A DNA stretch of 64,000 bases from Nectonema munidae (GCA_030549495.1 JAUIRK010000903.1:2170001-2234000); one strand, 5' to 3'. Positions 33,800 to 46,475 are shown, counted from the first letter of the stretch. Program-made: numbers and translations. The notes: generated from the sequence alone by a model not told the origin.

Positions 33800-36020
33800 C
33801 TCTACAATATTATTTGATTATAAAAAGATAAATACATCGAAAAAAAGTTTGATTTTGTGTAAATTATTGGCAGTTTGATGAATATTACGTTCTAATCTTT
33901 TTTAATGGTACCTAATAGTGTTTTTCTAATAGTAAAAAAGATCCTAGCATAATTTCTATTTAAAGGTATTTGAGATTTTATATAAACTGTTTTATTAATA
34001 CATGTGATAAAATTTTTAGCATTTTCATTACTTGTTTAGCTAATTCCTTTTTTTTTTATTTAGAAAATAACATAAAAATTTAATTTTTGTTTCATTTCAA
34101 TGAATACAAGAACTTGCAAGCATAAACCCGATTCGTTTTGTTTTATATGTGGTGAATTCATAACAATAAGAGCTAAAAAATTTAACATGAAATCTTCCTT
34201 GAAAGTTTGCGAAGCCTACTATAAATACTTTGGTGTTCATGTAGCGGATCAGAATAAAGAATGGGCTCCTCATTTTTGTTGTCAAAATTGCAAGAAAACT
34301 CTTGAAGGTTGGCTTCGTGGCGAAAAAAGAAGCATGAAATTCTCTTTTCCTTGTGTATGGTTCGAACCTACAGATCATTTGACAAACTGTTTTTTCTGCT
34401 TGGTAGATGTGAGTAAAAAACGAGAAAAAATGTACCAAAAATAGAGTACCCTGACATTCCATCATCACGAGCTCCTATTCCACACTGCTCTCAATATCCT
34501 GAACCATTATCGAGTACAACTCATGAAGATAATAGTGACAATAACAGCAAAGAATCAACGAGTTCAGAAAACGAAGACTTTATATCTGATGAGACTGATA
34601 AAACGCCTCATTTTCCAAATCAGCAGGAAATAAATGACTTGATAAGAGACATGTATCTTACTAAAACCAGTGCAGAAATATTTCTTTCAAGAATGAAGCA
34701 ATGGAATTTAGTCAAAAAAGAAGTTCAAGTCACAAGCCAAAGATATAGACATAAGTCTTTTTCTATTTTTTTTACTTATAAGAATGGTCTTTGTTTTTGC
34801 AATGATGTAGACGGACTTTTTGACTCGATTGGCATAAATCATGTTTGCTATGAATGGAGACTGTTTATAGACAGTTCTACAACAAGTCTTAAGGCTGTCT
34901 TACTTCATAATAGAAACACTTTTCCATCTATACCTTTAGCTCATTCCGTATACCTCAAAGAAGATTACTATAGCATTAAAATTCTTTTAGAATCTTTGAA
35001 ATATGAAAAATACAAATGGGAAGTTATTGGAGACTTCAAAATGATCGCGTTTCTTTCTGGATTACAAGGAGGTTTTATCAAGTATGAGTATTTTTTTTTT
35101 GTCTTTGGGACAGCAGGGCTAAAGCAGATCACTATAAAAACAAAGTGCTGGAAAAGAGAGACAACTATGTTGTAGGTTATAGAAATGTCATGTGGAATTC
35201 ATTAGTTGATGTTAAAAATATATTGATGCCGCTTCTTCACATTAAATTAGGCCTAATGAAACAATTTGTAAAGCCTCTAGATTCAAACTGAAATGCCTTT
35301 AAATACCTACTTGAATTTTTTCCCAAGCTCTCTGAAGCAAAAATTAAAGGAGGCATTTTTATTGGCCCCCAAATTAGAAAAATTTTCAATTCCATTGAAT
35401 TTCCCAGTCTTCTAACTGAAACCGAAAAAAACGCTTGGTTTTGCATGAAATCTGTCATTGAAGGATTTCTAGGTAAACACAGAGCAGAAAATTACGAAGA
35501 TCTGATACAGAACTTGATGAAGTCTTTTGAGTTGATGGGATGTAGAATGTCATTAAAAATGCACATGTTAAATTCTCATTTAGACAGATTTAAAGATAAT
35601 ATGGGTAATTTTTCTGAAGAACAAGGAGAACGGTTTCATCAAGATGTTAAAGAGATTGAACGAAGATATCAAGGCCATTGTGATGAAAACATGATGGGAG
35701 ATTATATATGGAATTGTGTCAGAGAATCAAATTCAAAATATAAAAGAAAAACAAAAAAATCAAAATATTTTTAAAAAAATAAATTCTATATTATATTATG
35801 CATAAAATTTTTGTTTCTTTTTTCAATATATAAGTATATATACGCATAAAAAGTAGTTGTGAATAGCTTATAACAAAAATCAATGAATTTGTTAGTCATA
35901 GAGTAAATGAAATTAAATAATTTGATCTTAAAGCTTTAAAATCGAAGTTTAGTTCATAAAGTTAGGTTTTTTAAATAGAGTGTATCATAAGAAAACAGGA
36001 AAACATCATTAGAACTTGGG
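33800..36020 (+). mobile_element. DDE-type element of unassigned superfamily inside LINE-B
   Basis: About 2.2 kb of plus-strand sequence lies between two adjoining parts of the LINE-B reverse transcriptase, so it is an insertion. TCATTA occurs near both proposed borders (about 33784 and 36006), but I could not confirm it as a target duplication, nor find clear TIRs; borders are approximate. It carries the coding region at 34100-35774. Confidence 0.65.
34100..35774 (+). pseudogene. DDE-like transposase of a widespread arthropod family, broken
   Basis: The N-terminal part (34100-34444) has a zinc-binding layout: FCFICGEF, then HFCCQNCKKTLEGWLRGEK, then FEPTDHLTNCFFCL. After a break, 34639-35175 reads NDLIRDMYLTKTSAEIFLSR, ICHEWRLFIDSS-like (YEWRLFIDSSTTSLKAVLLH) and YKWEVIGDFKMIAFLSGLQG. 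After further breaks, 35445-35774 reads GKHRAENYEDLIQNLMKSFE, SLKMHMLNSHLDRF and EEQGERFHQDVKEIERRYQG. The aspartates in LFIDSS and GDFKM and the glutamate in GERFHQD are candidate DDE residues (inference). I recognise the protein type as very common in crustacean and insect genomes, but I cannot name its transposon superfamily. It lies opposite in strand to its LINE host. Confidence 0.75.
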
Positions 36021-36029
36021 AACAAAAAT

Positions 36030-36132
36030 TGTGTTACACGGTGATTTATGGAAACAAACTGTTGTCGGTCACAAAGATAACTACTTAAAAGTTCTAAAAA
36101 CTTGCCTCTAAACCCGTATTTGTGTAGCTTTA
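36030..36132 (-). pseudogene. LINE-B reverse transcriptase middle block
   Basis: On the minus strand it reads KLHKYGFRGKFLELLSSYLC and DRQQFVSIN, the motif that follows the KAFD box in CR1/Jockey-type RTs. It is the small island of LINE-B between the DDE element and the piggyBac. Confidence 0.85.
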
Positions 36133-36436
36133 TTAACCTTGGCTATACGCACGAATATCCTTATAGCATGGTAGACGCACATATGGCAATTTACTCCATA
36201 TGCTTTGTGATATGTAAAAGTATGGAATCACACCTATCACATTTGCACACGATCATAAGTTATACATTCACTTGCACACGACCATACGTAATACATACAC
36301 TTGCACACAATCACTCGTACATGTACATTCTTACATATGAACAATAGTAGAAATACCACACGTGCACGCGCATACATTTTTTTCTTTCCACTCTCTTATT
36401 TTGTTTTGATTTACAACAGAGTTTATCAATTTTATA

Positions 36437-39047
36437 ATGGAATCGGATGCCTCTACTTCTCTTTCTGAAAGATCTTCTTTTTCAATCTTTTTTTCTGATG
36501 AAAGCTCTCAAAGTTCGGAATATAAAGAAGACATTGATAACAATTTAATTTGCCCAGATCAAATTGATTACGGTTGGGAGTCTTTTTATGATTCACACGG
36601 AAGAGTTGTAAGTGAAAATATCAGAAATGTTATCAACTGTCAACCTGGTCCTAAAGACTCTGCTTTTATGGAAACTAATATCTTGAAAATTTTTCAATTT
36701 TTTTTCATCCAAGAATTGATAAATTATCTTTTCCTGAAAACTAAAAAAAAGATGGATTCTAACTATGAGTAAATTTAATATATATTCTAACAATGCTTTT
36801 TATATTTTTTATTTTTGACGAGGTAGGGGAGCTTTTCTAGCCCTCCCTTTTCCAGTAAAGTTAGCACAGTGACAAATTTGCTGAATCATTTTTTACGAAA
36901 CTCAGTGAGTTTTCTTTATCTGGTACTGATTTACCAATCAATTCATTCACTTCAATCTATTCCAACTGTCAAACAAATTTATTAGCCTATTCAATTCAAG
37001 CAAACTTTATATACTAAAGTTAAAGTCAACAACTCATGTTTTATTCAACTAAATCGTTTGAAATTTTTGTAACATAAAATCAATTTTTTAAATAAAGTTA
37101 AATTTAAGAACATTTTTAATTTTATTTAATTAGCCTAATAATTTTATAAACATTTTCATAATTTTGTTTAATTTTTTTATCAAGCAAGTAGTTTAGTAAC
37201 AAATAAGCTTCTCCTACCAGAATCTTTTTATTTTTAGTATTAAAAATTTTTTTTTAAAAACCTGAGGTTTTTTTTGAAATACCACAAATAAAAAGTTTTT
37301 CACTTAATTTTGGTTTTATCATGTATAACAAGAATTACTGATTGGTAAGAAACTATTTTTGCGGTTTAGATTAAGGTTTTAACATATTAACTTCTAGATA
37401 CTCAGTAGTGTCATATTATGTTGAGCTGTCAAAAATTGATCAAACTTTGCCCCCTTTCCGTCACTGGGCAAATGAAAATAGTCCGTCAGTAATATGGTTA
37501 ACTTGGAAAATGCCTTTTTTGTCCAAGCAAAAGAAACATGCTTGCAAACAAAAAATTATACATACACAAGCACAGACATACATACACTCACACATACGCA
37601 CGCACACACCACATACACACATGCTAAAAGACAAAGAGATAAATTTTTATCAGAGCATTTACATCAAACCGAGAGTCCGTTCAAATAATTTTTTGCAATT
37701 TATATTTCAGAAAAGTAAAAATATAGATTTTTTTTAAATTTTTTATTTAGAAAATCTAATCCTAAGCATAGTAATCTTAGGCACTATGCAGATAATTTTC
37801 AAGTGTTCCACCTAGTTTCCTATTTATCCTGTTTGATGTATATAGGTCAATCAATGGATCAGAGAATGAAAATTTCAAGTTTGTTCAGTGAAAATTGTGG
37901 TGTTCCGTTTTTGAAAACTGCACTTGGTAGAAATATGTTTGTTTTAATACACAATTTTCTGACTTTTGATGAAAAAGCTGAAAGAAATCCTAATGATAAA
38001 ATATCTGCTATAAGAAAGATTCATGATCATTTTTATCACACTTTTTCCAACTTTTGGTCTCCAAATAAAGCCGTTACAATAGACGAGCAGTTGGTCAGCT
38101 TTAGAGGAGGCTGTAATATAAAGGTATATGACCCTAAAAAGCCCGGCCATTATGGCCTTAAATTTTATCATCTAAATGATGCTGAAAGTTTTTATTTTCT
38201 CAAAACAGAAATTTACATCTCTGGTTTACCCAACAAAGCATACTTTTCTTCTAAGAACATCATCAAGATTAGTAACAGATGCAAATCTACCTGATGGCTG
38301 TGGCCTTTATATAGATAGATTTTTTACGTCCCATGAAGTTGCAGAGTGGGGACTTTTAAAAAATATTACCATTTGTGGTACTGTTATGTCTTCTAGAAAA
38401 TTTATTCCAAGAATTCTTCAGCCCTCTTATTTAAAATCTCTTCATCTAAATGAATGCGAATCCCGTATTGTTTATTCTCGTCAAGCATCTCTTTCTGCCC
38501 ATATTCCTCGTAAACATGCAAAACGTAATTTTAAAGTTGTTTAAATTCTTTCATCTCAACACAGAAAAAAAGTCGAAATTTCTTCAGAGTATGATAAGCA
38601 TGAATCTCTAATAGAATATAACAAATACAAAGGCTGGTCGACGTTGCGAATAGAATGGTCAAGCAATACCGGAGTTATAAACCTTGTAGAAGGTGGACTA
38701 GAGCAGCATTTGCAAACTATCTTGATATGAGTGCTCTAAATGCTTTCATCATTGCGAAGTTCAATGCGCCTGACGACTACCCATCAATAAAAAGTAGTGG
38801 AAGAAAAAAATTTATAAAACAATTGGCTATGCATTTGAGTGAAGAGTCCATGAAAATCAGATCCCAAACCCCTCAAGTGAATCTGAAGACAAAAAATATT
38901 TTAATTTTTTACGGATTTCACCAGGTTGACAGCTTAGAAACATCGAGTAGCCGAGGTTTCTGCAATATTGGTAAGCCTAAAAAAAGCAGAACAACGCGAA
39001 AGTGTAAAAAATGCCTTTTTTTATGTGTAAAAATCACGCGAAATTAA
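36437..39047 (+). pseudogene. piggyBac transposase, frame-broken
   Basis: An acidic, serine-rich N-terminus (36437 on: MESDASTSLSERSSFSIFFS) leads into a region homologous to PGBD proteins. From 37803 it reads LFSENCGVPFLKTALGRNMF, WSPNKAVTIDEQLVSFRGGC (first catalytic Asp in TIDE) and YDPKKPGHYGLKFYHL. From about 38290 it reads CGLYIDRFFTSHEVAEWG (second Asp). Near 38610-38650 YNKYKG is followed, after a frame change, by VDVANRMVKQYRSY (third Asp). A cysteine-rich tail ends at 39047 (TTRKCKKCLFLC). About 1 kb (36770-37740) between the N-terminus and the core lacks piggyBac similarity and is probably an insertion. Confidence 0.88.
37440..37501. repeat. TTAA-type transposon end nested in the piggyBac
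   Basis: CCCCTTTCCGTCACTGGGCA, then AATGAAAATAGTCCGTCAGT, AATATGG and TTAA (37498-37501). The same pattern precedes TTAA at 29544. It marks the likely right end of an element inserted in the transposase gene; the left end was not found. A CA-rich stretch (about 37558-37620) follows. Confidence 0.4.
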
Positions 39048-39512
39048 TTTGCGAAAATTAATTTGATTTTTTTTCTTCTTTGTCAATAAATTTTTTATAT
39101 CATGTCCAAAATATATTTTTTCTTGAAAAATTTAACGCCATCTATAAAGTTTAAGTTAAAAAAATGGTTTTTTAAAAAAAAGTTTTTCAGATAATATTTT
39201 TAGACATATTTCATAAAAAAATCATAAAATTGATTAAATTTACATGTTAATTAAAAAATATATCATCCCAAAATGTATTTTTTCTTAAAAAATTTAACGC
39301 CATCTATATAGTTTAAGTCAAAAAAATGGTTTTTCAAAAATTTGAAAAAAGTTTTTCAGATGATAATTTTAGACATATTTCATAAAAGATCATAAAATTG
39401 ATTAAATTTACATGTCAATTAAAAAATTACGATAATGAAAAAATTTTACGCTATCGAGTTTTTAAATATTAGTGTGGAGTAAATTGCCATATGTTCGTAT
39501 AGCGAAGGTTAA

Positions 39513-41345
39513 AAGGTAATCATAGTTAATGCTATCAAATGCTTTAGAGAAATCAATAAAAATTGCACAGGATTCATATTCATTTTCTAAAGACTCTATA
39601 TTAAAACTGATAATATTCCCCACTACAATATCGGTCGACATTCCAGCTCTAAAAGCATATTGTCTAGAATTAATAATATCAAATTTATCTGCAAACTTAA
39701 TCATACGGTTAAAGACAATTTTTTCAAAAATTTTACCTAGAAAAGGAAGAATACTGATGGGTCTATAGCTGCTACAGCTTTTTTTGTCACCCGATTTAAA
39801 AATAGCAGTTACTTTAGCTATTTTGAGATTATATGAATAGCATTTTTCTGATAACATTTTAGTAAAAAGGATATACAAGTTTTTCAATAAAAAGGGGACA
39901 ATAATTTTGTCAATTTTGTTAGATAAATTATCCCAACCTGTCGAAGAAGAAGAATTGAAATAATTAGCAGTAATTAAAACTTCATTGATAGAAATCTCAT
40001 CAAAAAAGAAGGAATTGGTTACGGGAGTAATATTGAAATTAGGAGACACAACGGACATGGACTCATTGCAGATGGTAGAAGTGAAAAAGTTATTCAATTG
40101 ATTCGAGTCTAAAGGGCCCATAACGATTGCGACCTAGTATATTATTTATTACCTTCCAAGAAGCCTTAATATCATTTTTAGAACTTAATAATTTAGAACC
40201 ATAGAACTCATTTTTCAACAACGTTACTTTTTTATTATACAGATTTCTAACTGATTTGTACGAATTCCATGTTTTCAAATTCCTAAATTTTAAGTATTTA
40301 TGGAATAGCTTATCTTTGATTTTTTTCAATTCTTTAAGTTAAGTTGAAAACCATGTATTATCTTTAGGAAAACGATGGTTATTGGAGACAATAGGAAAAT
40401 TTATGTTAATGATGTAATTAATTTTTTCTATTAATTTATCATAGTAATCGTTAACATTTTTGAAATGGTCTAATTCCCAATTTTCTCTCGACAAATTAAA
40501 ATAAAAATGTTTGAAATTTTTGTTACTAAAAACTCTGAAACATTCATTTTTTTCATCTACATTTATAAGATTATTAAAATAGTTTTTGTACAATATGAAG
40601 TTAGGAAAATGGTCTGAAATGTCAACCATGATATTGCGTGAAAAGCTACCGTTACATTCAAAATTAGTAAAAATATTATCAATACAAGTGTGACTTGGTT
40701 TATAAATTCTAGTCGAACCTAAAATTTTGGCAAAAAAAATTTTTTCATATAATAAATTATAAAAATCAAAAACATCATTACATATATCAAACTTAATCAT
40801 ATCTAAATTAAAATCTCCTAAAATAAACGTATTCTTATTACTTTGGCTATAAAAGAAAAGATTTTCTAATTCTGATAAAAAAAAGTTTAACTTCGGGACT
40901 GGGGAGCCGGTAAATTGAGATGATTCGGAAACTTGAAAAGTCAATAATCATGAATTCAAAAGAAGAGATTTCAAGGCAGGTACTAACTAACGTATATCTA
41001 AAATTTTCTTTAATGTATACGCCTAAACCTCCACCTCGATGTTGAATACGTTCTAAAGAAACAAAATTAAAACCCTTTAAATCTTTATAACAACTGGGTT
41101 GCCATATTTCTGTTAGTGCGAAAATATCAATGTTGGGATAACCTACTTCATCAATAAACATCTTAATATATTCATAATTTTTGTTTAAACTTCAACAGTT
41201 CAGGTGAAAAACTGAAAGATTACGTGGTGAGACTCTATTATTTTGTGAATCAAGCAATTGTTTAACACCATCAATAGTATAAAAGTTAAAGTCAACGTTG
41301 GGAAAACTAAATCCTTTAAAGTTATTAATGTATTTATTCATTTAT
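39513..41345 (-). pseudogene. LINE-B ORF2: endonuclease and first half of reverse transcriptase
   Basis: Begins near 41345 (MNKYINNFKGFSFPNV...). Endonuclease blocks are IDIFALTEIWQ (catalytic Glu), RGGGLGVYIKENF, ILGDFNLDMIKFD (catalytic Asp and Asn), and DISDHFPNFI in place of the usual SDH box (40944-40339). The RT begins with STGWDNLSNKIDKIIVPFLL, VTAIFKSGDKKSCSSYRPIS and FIDFSKAFDSINYDYLL (motif A, ending at the TTAA). A frame change lies between 40847 and 40944 and others follow. Confidence 0.85.
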
Positions 41346-41436
41346 TATAACACTTTGATTAGACATAATATTTGTATTATTTTTGATGTACTCACATTGA
41401 CTTATTCGAATAGGACAGTTAAAATCAAAAGCATGG

Positions 41437-42383
41437 TTAGAATGATTCATTTTTTTTAAGTAAGCAATTGGAACATTTAAATAATTCTACTTTGGAAGAT
41501 ACAGGACATGTAGTATACAGATGAGAGCCTGAACAAAATTTACATGTAGGTAAATTAGTAGACTTACAATACGAAGCAGTGTGCCCATACTTACAAAAAA
41601 TATTACACTGTTTTGCTGAATAAAAATCAAAAACATGGTGACAATTATACCCAATAAACAAACAGTTATTATTACTTTTAATTAAAGATCTTATTTTAGG
41701 ATCCACAGTGAAAACTATAATTTTTTTGTTGTTTTTGAATTTATCTTTGAGAAAAGAATTTTGAAAACTTTGCCTTCATCAAAGTGTTTTTTAATATAGT
41801 CGTTTTTATCATATATTGAATTTACATCGTCATCCAACTCAGAAAAGATGATTAATCATAATTTTAGGATTAAAAATTGGGTTTCTATTAATTTTAACAG
41901 TTTCATCATCTTTTAACTTATTTACAAAACATTTTTTAGCATTTTCTAAAGAATTAGAATCGGGAAAATAATACTTAAGGGTATTTTTATTAGTTTTTAA
42001 ATTTGTAACTTTAATTTTCGATAATGCAGAATCTGAAAACTCTTTAAATTTTAAAACATCTTCCTGCTTCTCAAATTTGACATTAAGAAAACTTGATCTT
42101 TTAAGAGCATCAGAATAGGTAGCTTTATAATTATTATCATCAGTAGAAACCTGAGTAAAAGTTCGAGAGTCAGTTTTTACATTCGCTCTTTTTGCAACGA
42201 AATCAGAGTTTTTGTCAAATTCAAAAGCATTGAGGATAGTTTTAACGCTTTTATTAATTGAAGATAATTTATTATTCAAAGAACATTCAACATCATAATA
42301 TTTTTGAAAGGCTTAGTTTAATTTTTTTTTGAATATGTGTCAATTTTATCAAGCAATTCTTTTAATTTATCAATATTCTCCAT
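41437..42383 (-). pseudogene. LINE-B ORF1 (gag-like RNA-binding protein)
   Basis: Start near 42383 (MENIDKLKELLDKIDTYSKK), then a helical region and RNA-binding-like middle (42279-41839: LKEKQEDVLKFKEFSD-type), then a cysteine/histidine tail (41706-41437). The tail has zinc-knuckle spacing: CNIFCKYGHTASYC, CKFCSGSHLYTTC, CSNCLLK. This domain order is that of Jockey-type ORF1. Stops break it between 42300 and 42360 and between 41700 and 41840. Confidence 0.75.
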
Positions 42384-42653
42384 GCTAGAAACTATTTGAA
42401 GAAACCAAACCGTACAAAAAATTACAGTTAGACACAGTAAAAATATTCAACAAGGAAAAAAATAAGAAATTTAAAAAATTAACAATAGCGTTATAATATC
42501 GAAATATATTTGAAATGAATTATGAAAAATCTATTAAATGTTTCGTAATAGAAAAGTGTCAAAATCCTGTAAAATAGAGCGCCATGTTTTAGGTTTAAGG
42601 TAGGTAGGTAGGTAGATTTCAAAGCACTTTCCAGCGTGAGCTCATATGCTCGC

Positions 42654-42871
42654 TGTTGTAAAGTAAGAAATAAATTTATTTGAAGAAAAGTAGGCTTTAC
42701 TTTCAACGAAGATAAAGAAATGTGAAGGCTTATATACTATTGAAATAGAGTGATTGTGGTTAGAGGGTTAGTTGTAAATTGCCAGTGAATTGTGAGCTTT
42801 AAATCTATGTTGTGAGGAACCACTTTATCTACAACATTCCAATTATGTTGTGAGGCACTCTATTTACAACA
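42654..42871 (-). repeat. 3' LTR of the gypsy fossil
   Basis: 218 bp, TG...CA bordered; paired with 46476-46693. Being on the minus strand, this low-coordinate copy is the 3' LTR. Confidence 0.92.
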
Positions 42872-45800
42872 TTCACCCCCTCTTTTTTTTTTTTAATATT
42901 TCCATTTATCTGGAGCACGCCTTTCTCTTTTTGGGTAGCGGTTTTCTACGATGTTTTCACTGTGGAAGTGCGATGAAGTTGGAGAATCTCTAGAACCATT
43001 ATTTTGTTGTTCTAAATTTTCAGCTTGATTAGTTAGTGTCGGGTTGGTGTCAAGATGTTTCGTAGAACTGTCGTTAAGAGGAGCCAAGTCTTTTAAGTTT
43101 ACGGTGGTTTCGTTTCCGTTGGGTAAACGAACGTGAGCGTAAGAGGGTGTTGCTTGTAATAGTTCAACCTCTTCAACTTCAGCGCTGTACTTGTCATTTC
43201 TTGGCTTTTTTTTCAGAAGTACGTTGCCAGGAGACATAATCCAAGATGGTAAAGAGACTCCGTATGTAGACCTTCTTGGAAAAGCCATGAATCTTTCGTG
43301 AGGAGTACATCCAGTTGCAGTACACAGCAAAGATCGAATTGAGTGTAAGGCGTCTCCCAAAACATCTTGCCAAGCTTTTATGTCAAGATTACGTGCTTTT
43401 AGAGCTAGGCAAATGCTCTTCCAAACAATTCCATTGTATCTTTCACACTGTGAGTTGCCAGTTGGATTGTAGCGGGTTGTGCGACTTGTTGCCACTCCTA
43501 GATTGAGCAAATATTGTTGAAGTTCTTGTGACAAAAAGGAAGAGCCTCGGTCACTGTGGATGTACTCACGTAGGCCGCAAATAGAAAACAAAGAGCTCAA
43601 ACAACGCATAACTGTTTTGGCACTCATGTCCTTACAAGGAAATACAAACGGAAAGCGTGACCACTCGTCTATGATTGTTAGGAAGATTGTATACCCATTG
43701 GAAAGGGGGAGTCCGCATTTGAAGTCTATATTCAGTCTCTCCCATGGTCTAGTATGTGGTGGATTCTAAAACCTTGGCTTCGTTTCATTACAAATTTTGC
43801 AACCTTTAATCATTTCTTTGATTTCCAGAATTGAAAAGGGCACATTTTTATTCCGTATAAAATGGGCCATCCTTGTTACTCCTGGATGGCAAAGCTGGTT
43901 ATGTATATCATAAAGGGTAGAACTGTCTGTGGCAGTCAAAACAGCCCTTGAAAGCGTATCGGCAACGATATTCAGACTCCCCTTTCTATATTTTACATCA
44001 TAATCATAAGATGCCAGTTCTATTCGCCATCTCAAAAGTTTATCGTTTTTTATTTTACCTGAATGTCTCTTATTAAACATGTATGATAGAGCTTCTTGAT
44101 CTGTGATTAATGTAAATTGGCGTCCTAACAAGTAGTGTTTCCATTTCCTTATAGCTTCCACTATTGCGCATGCTTCTTTTTCTAAAGACGAGTGTGGTTT
44201 CTCATTCTTTCGCAACGTTCTAGCGTGAAAGGCGATTGGTTGCCCGTTTTGATTAAGTGAAGCCGCTATTGCAAAATTACTAGCATCCGTTTCCACAACT
44301 AGGGGTTGGTTAGGATCTATCACTCGCAGACTAGCTTTACTAAGTAATCTTTTAAGTTTTCCAAACGCAGCAGTTGCCTCGTCGCAGAGTGGAAATGACG
44401 CAGCTGTAATCAAAGGTCTTATATGATCTGAATAATGAGGAATCCAGCGCGCATAGTATGCGAAAAGACCTATGCCCCTCTTTAATGATTTCAGATTATC
44501 GGGAGGCCTCATTTCAAGTAGCGGTGCAACTCTATTAGGGTCAGGATTTACCACATTATGACTAATCTTGTAGCCAAGAAGACAAATTTCGTTTTTAGCT
44601 ATTTGCGATTTAGCTTTATTGAAAGTAATGTTAGCTTTTCTAGCAGCATTCATGAAGGCTTCTAGGTTTTTGTTATGTTCAATAATACCACTGCCTGCGA
44701 TCGTTATGTTATCTAGATACGCATACACACCCTTTAATTTTTCAGCGTCTATGATTCTATCAATAATTCTCTGAAAACATGGCACAGCATTCGTAAGACC
44801 AAAAGGAATTCGTGTGAACTGATACAACTTATGTTTCCACTGGAATGCAGTATAAGCTTTATCACCTGCAGCGAGCTTTACCTGATGATACGCAGACTTC
44901 AGATCTAAGCTAGTGAAAACTTTATTGCGCGCTACTTCATTTACTATGCATTCAATTTTAGGCAGAGGATAGGCATCTAATTGGGCAAACCTGTTTATGG
45001 TTTTACTGTAGTCTATAACCATGCGCGGTTTGTGGTTTTTGCTCTTACTAACAAATGGCTGTGCTCTCCACGGAGAAAGACTTTCTTCTATAATGCCATC
45101 CTTAAGTAATCTTTCCACCTCCTTCTCGATGAATTCACTATCTGAATAGCTATACTGCCTAGATTTGGTTGCTATAGGACGGCAATCTTTAGTTAAATAG
45201 CGGAATAACGACGGAGACGGCGATTGTAATTCCGAAAGGGGACACACCTGAATGCCAGGAAGTTTTCCTCCTAAATTGAACTTAAGAAATTTGTGAGCAC
45301 AAATAAAATCTTGCCCAAGAACTATGTCACTTACGAGATTCTCTAAAACGTTTAATTTAATGTTATGATGTGCTCTCTTTGAATACCAAACTTTCTATAC
45401 AATAGCCTAATATTGGCACAGTAAGATCAGATGAAGCCATACTCTCAACTCTATTAAGTGGAAACACCCTTAATCTTACCTTGTTTACAAATACCGAAGA
45501 AACAAAGCTTTCAGTAGATCCTGTATCAATCAAACAGTTGGCTTCAACTTGACCTACTTTTCTCATAATTAAAACCTTAGAATCGAATTTACCACTAGTA
45601 GCAGCTATCACAGAATCAGACTTAGCAGGTACCTCCCTACCAAAACAAGTACAAGATTTATTGTTAGCATCAATTATAGTTGCAAGGATTGATTCATCAT
45701 TATCAGTTTCAACATCTTTATCTGTATTAATACAAGACGATCTACAAGCTTTAGAAAAGTGATCCATTTTGCTGCACTTGTAGCACTTTGAGTTTTTAGC

Positions 45801-46475
45801 AGGACAGATTTTTCTTATGTGGAAGGCGTTACCGCAGAAAAAGCATAAATGCTTAGACTTGTAGCTAGAACGTGGTTCTGTAGGATCCTTTCTGGTGGAA
45901 GCAGTGAAAGAAGTTGTGTCTGTTTTGTAGGCATGAGAGTTGCTCTGAGCTATCTCCAGTGCGCGAGCTTGATCATAGGCACTCTGCAAGTCCAAGTTTT
46001 TGTTTTCCAGTAGGCGTAGACGTATCGTGTCTGAATCAAGTCCATTGATCAAGGCATTTCTTATCTGTTCATCTCGGTGCTGTTCAGCAGAGACCAAGGA
46101 ATACTCGCACTCAAGACTCAATCTTTGCAGTTGCTGTACAAAAGCGTCGACACTTTCGCCAGGTAGTTGTTTCCGGATTGCTAGCAAGTGCCGAGCAAAG
46201 ACTTGATTCTTCTTTTTCACATAGATGCTTTCGAGTTTAAAGATGGCATTATCGTACTCTTCCACGTTCTCAATGTACTTGAAGACGGAGGCAGAAATGT
46301 AGTTAGTGAGAACAGAGAGCTTTTCAGGATGGAGAGCTGAGATCGAGGAAAGAAAGTTCTTAAAGGTTGAGTACCAGTGTTTCCACTCGTCAGTAGCAGT
46401 GGCAGAGTTGGGATCTATGTCAAGTCTTTCTGGACGCAGAAACTTGTCCATTGAGGTGACAGGTTGAAATTAAAT

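Larger units (their letters stand above)
36137..39508 (+). mobile_element. piggyBac transposon with TTAA target duplications inside LINE-B
   Basis: The left end CCTTGGCTATACGCACGAAT follows TTAA (36133-36136). The right end, read on the minus strand, CCTTCGCTATACGAACATAT, follows TTAA (39509-39512). The subterminal ACATATGGCAATTTACTCC is found near both ends in inverse (36179-36197 and 39477-39495). Joining the flanks restores the LINE-B reverse transcriptase, which proves the insertion. The 3.37-kb element encodes a piggyBac transposase that is broken into several frames and itself seems to hold a further TTAA element (right end at 37497). Between about 39090 and 39430 a 170-bp block is tandemly duplicated (ATTTTTTCTTGAAAAATTTA and relatives). 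Confidence 0.93.
32886..42383 (-). mobile_element. Jockey/CR1-like LINE (LINE-B) split by two DNA transposons
   Basis: One LINE read on the minus strand in four blocks. ORF1 is 42383 to about 41437. ORF2 endonuclease and the first half of the reverse transcriptase run from 41345 to about 39513. A middle RT block is 36132 to about 36030. RT core to the C-terminus runs from about 33790 to 32886. The join across the piggyBac is clean: NYDYLL on the right of it and KLHKYGFRGKFLELLSSYLC on the left form the normal LINE sequence, broken at a TTAA. ORF2 has no RNase H, and its C-terminus (YNLRNKHILKNVRYKRTKYN, TWNCLPINIRF) is of the CR1/Jockey type. Several stops and frame changes are present, so the copy is dead. 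Confidence 0.85.

Noticed and set aside
43315-43769. Plus-strand frames overlapping the LTR element
   Set aside because: They are antisense shadows of the integrase region.
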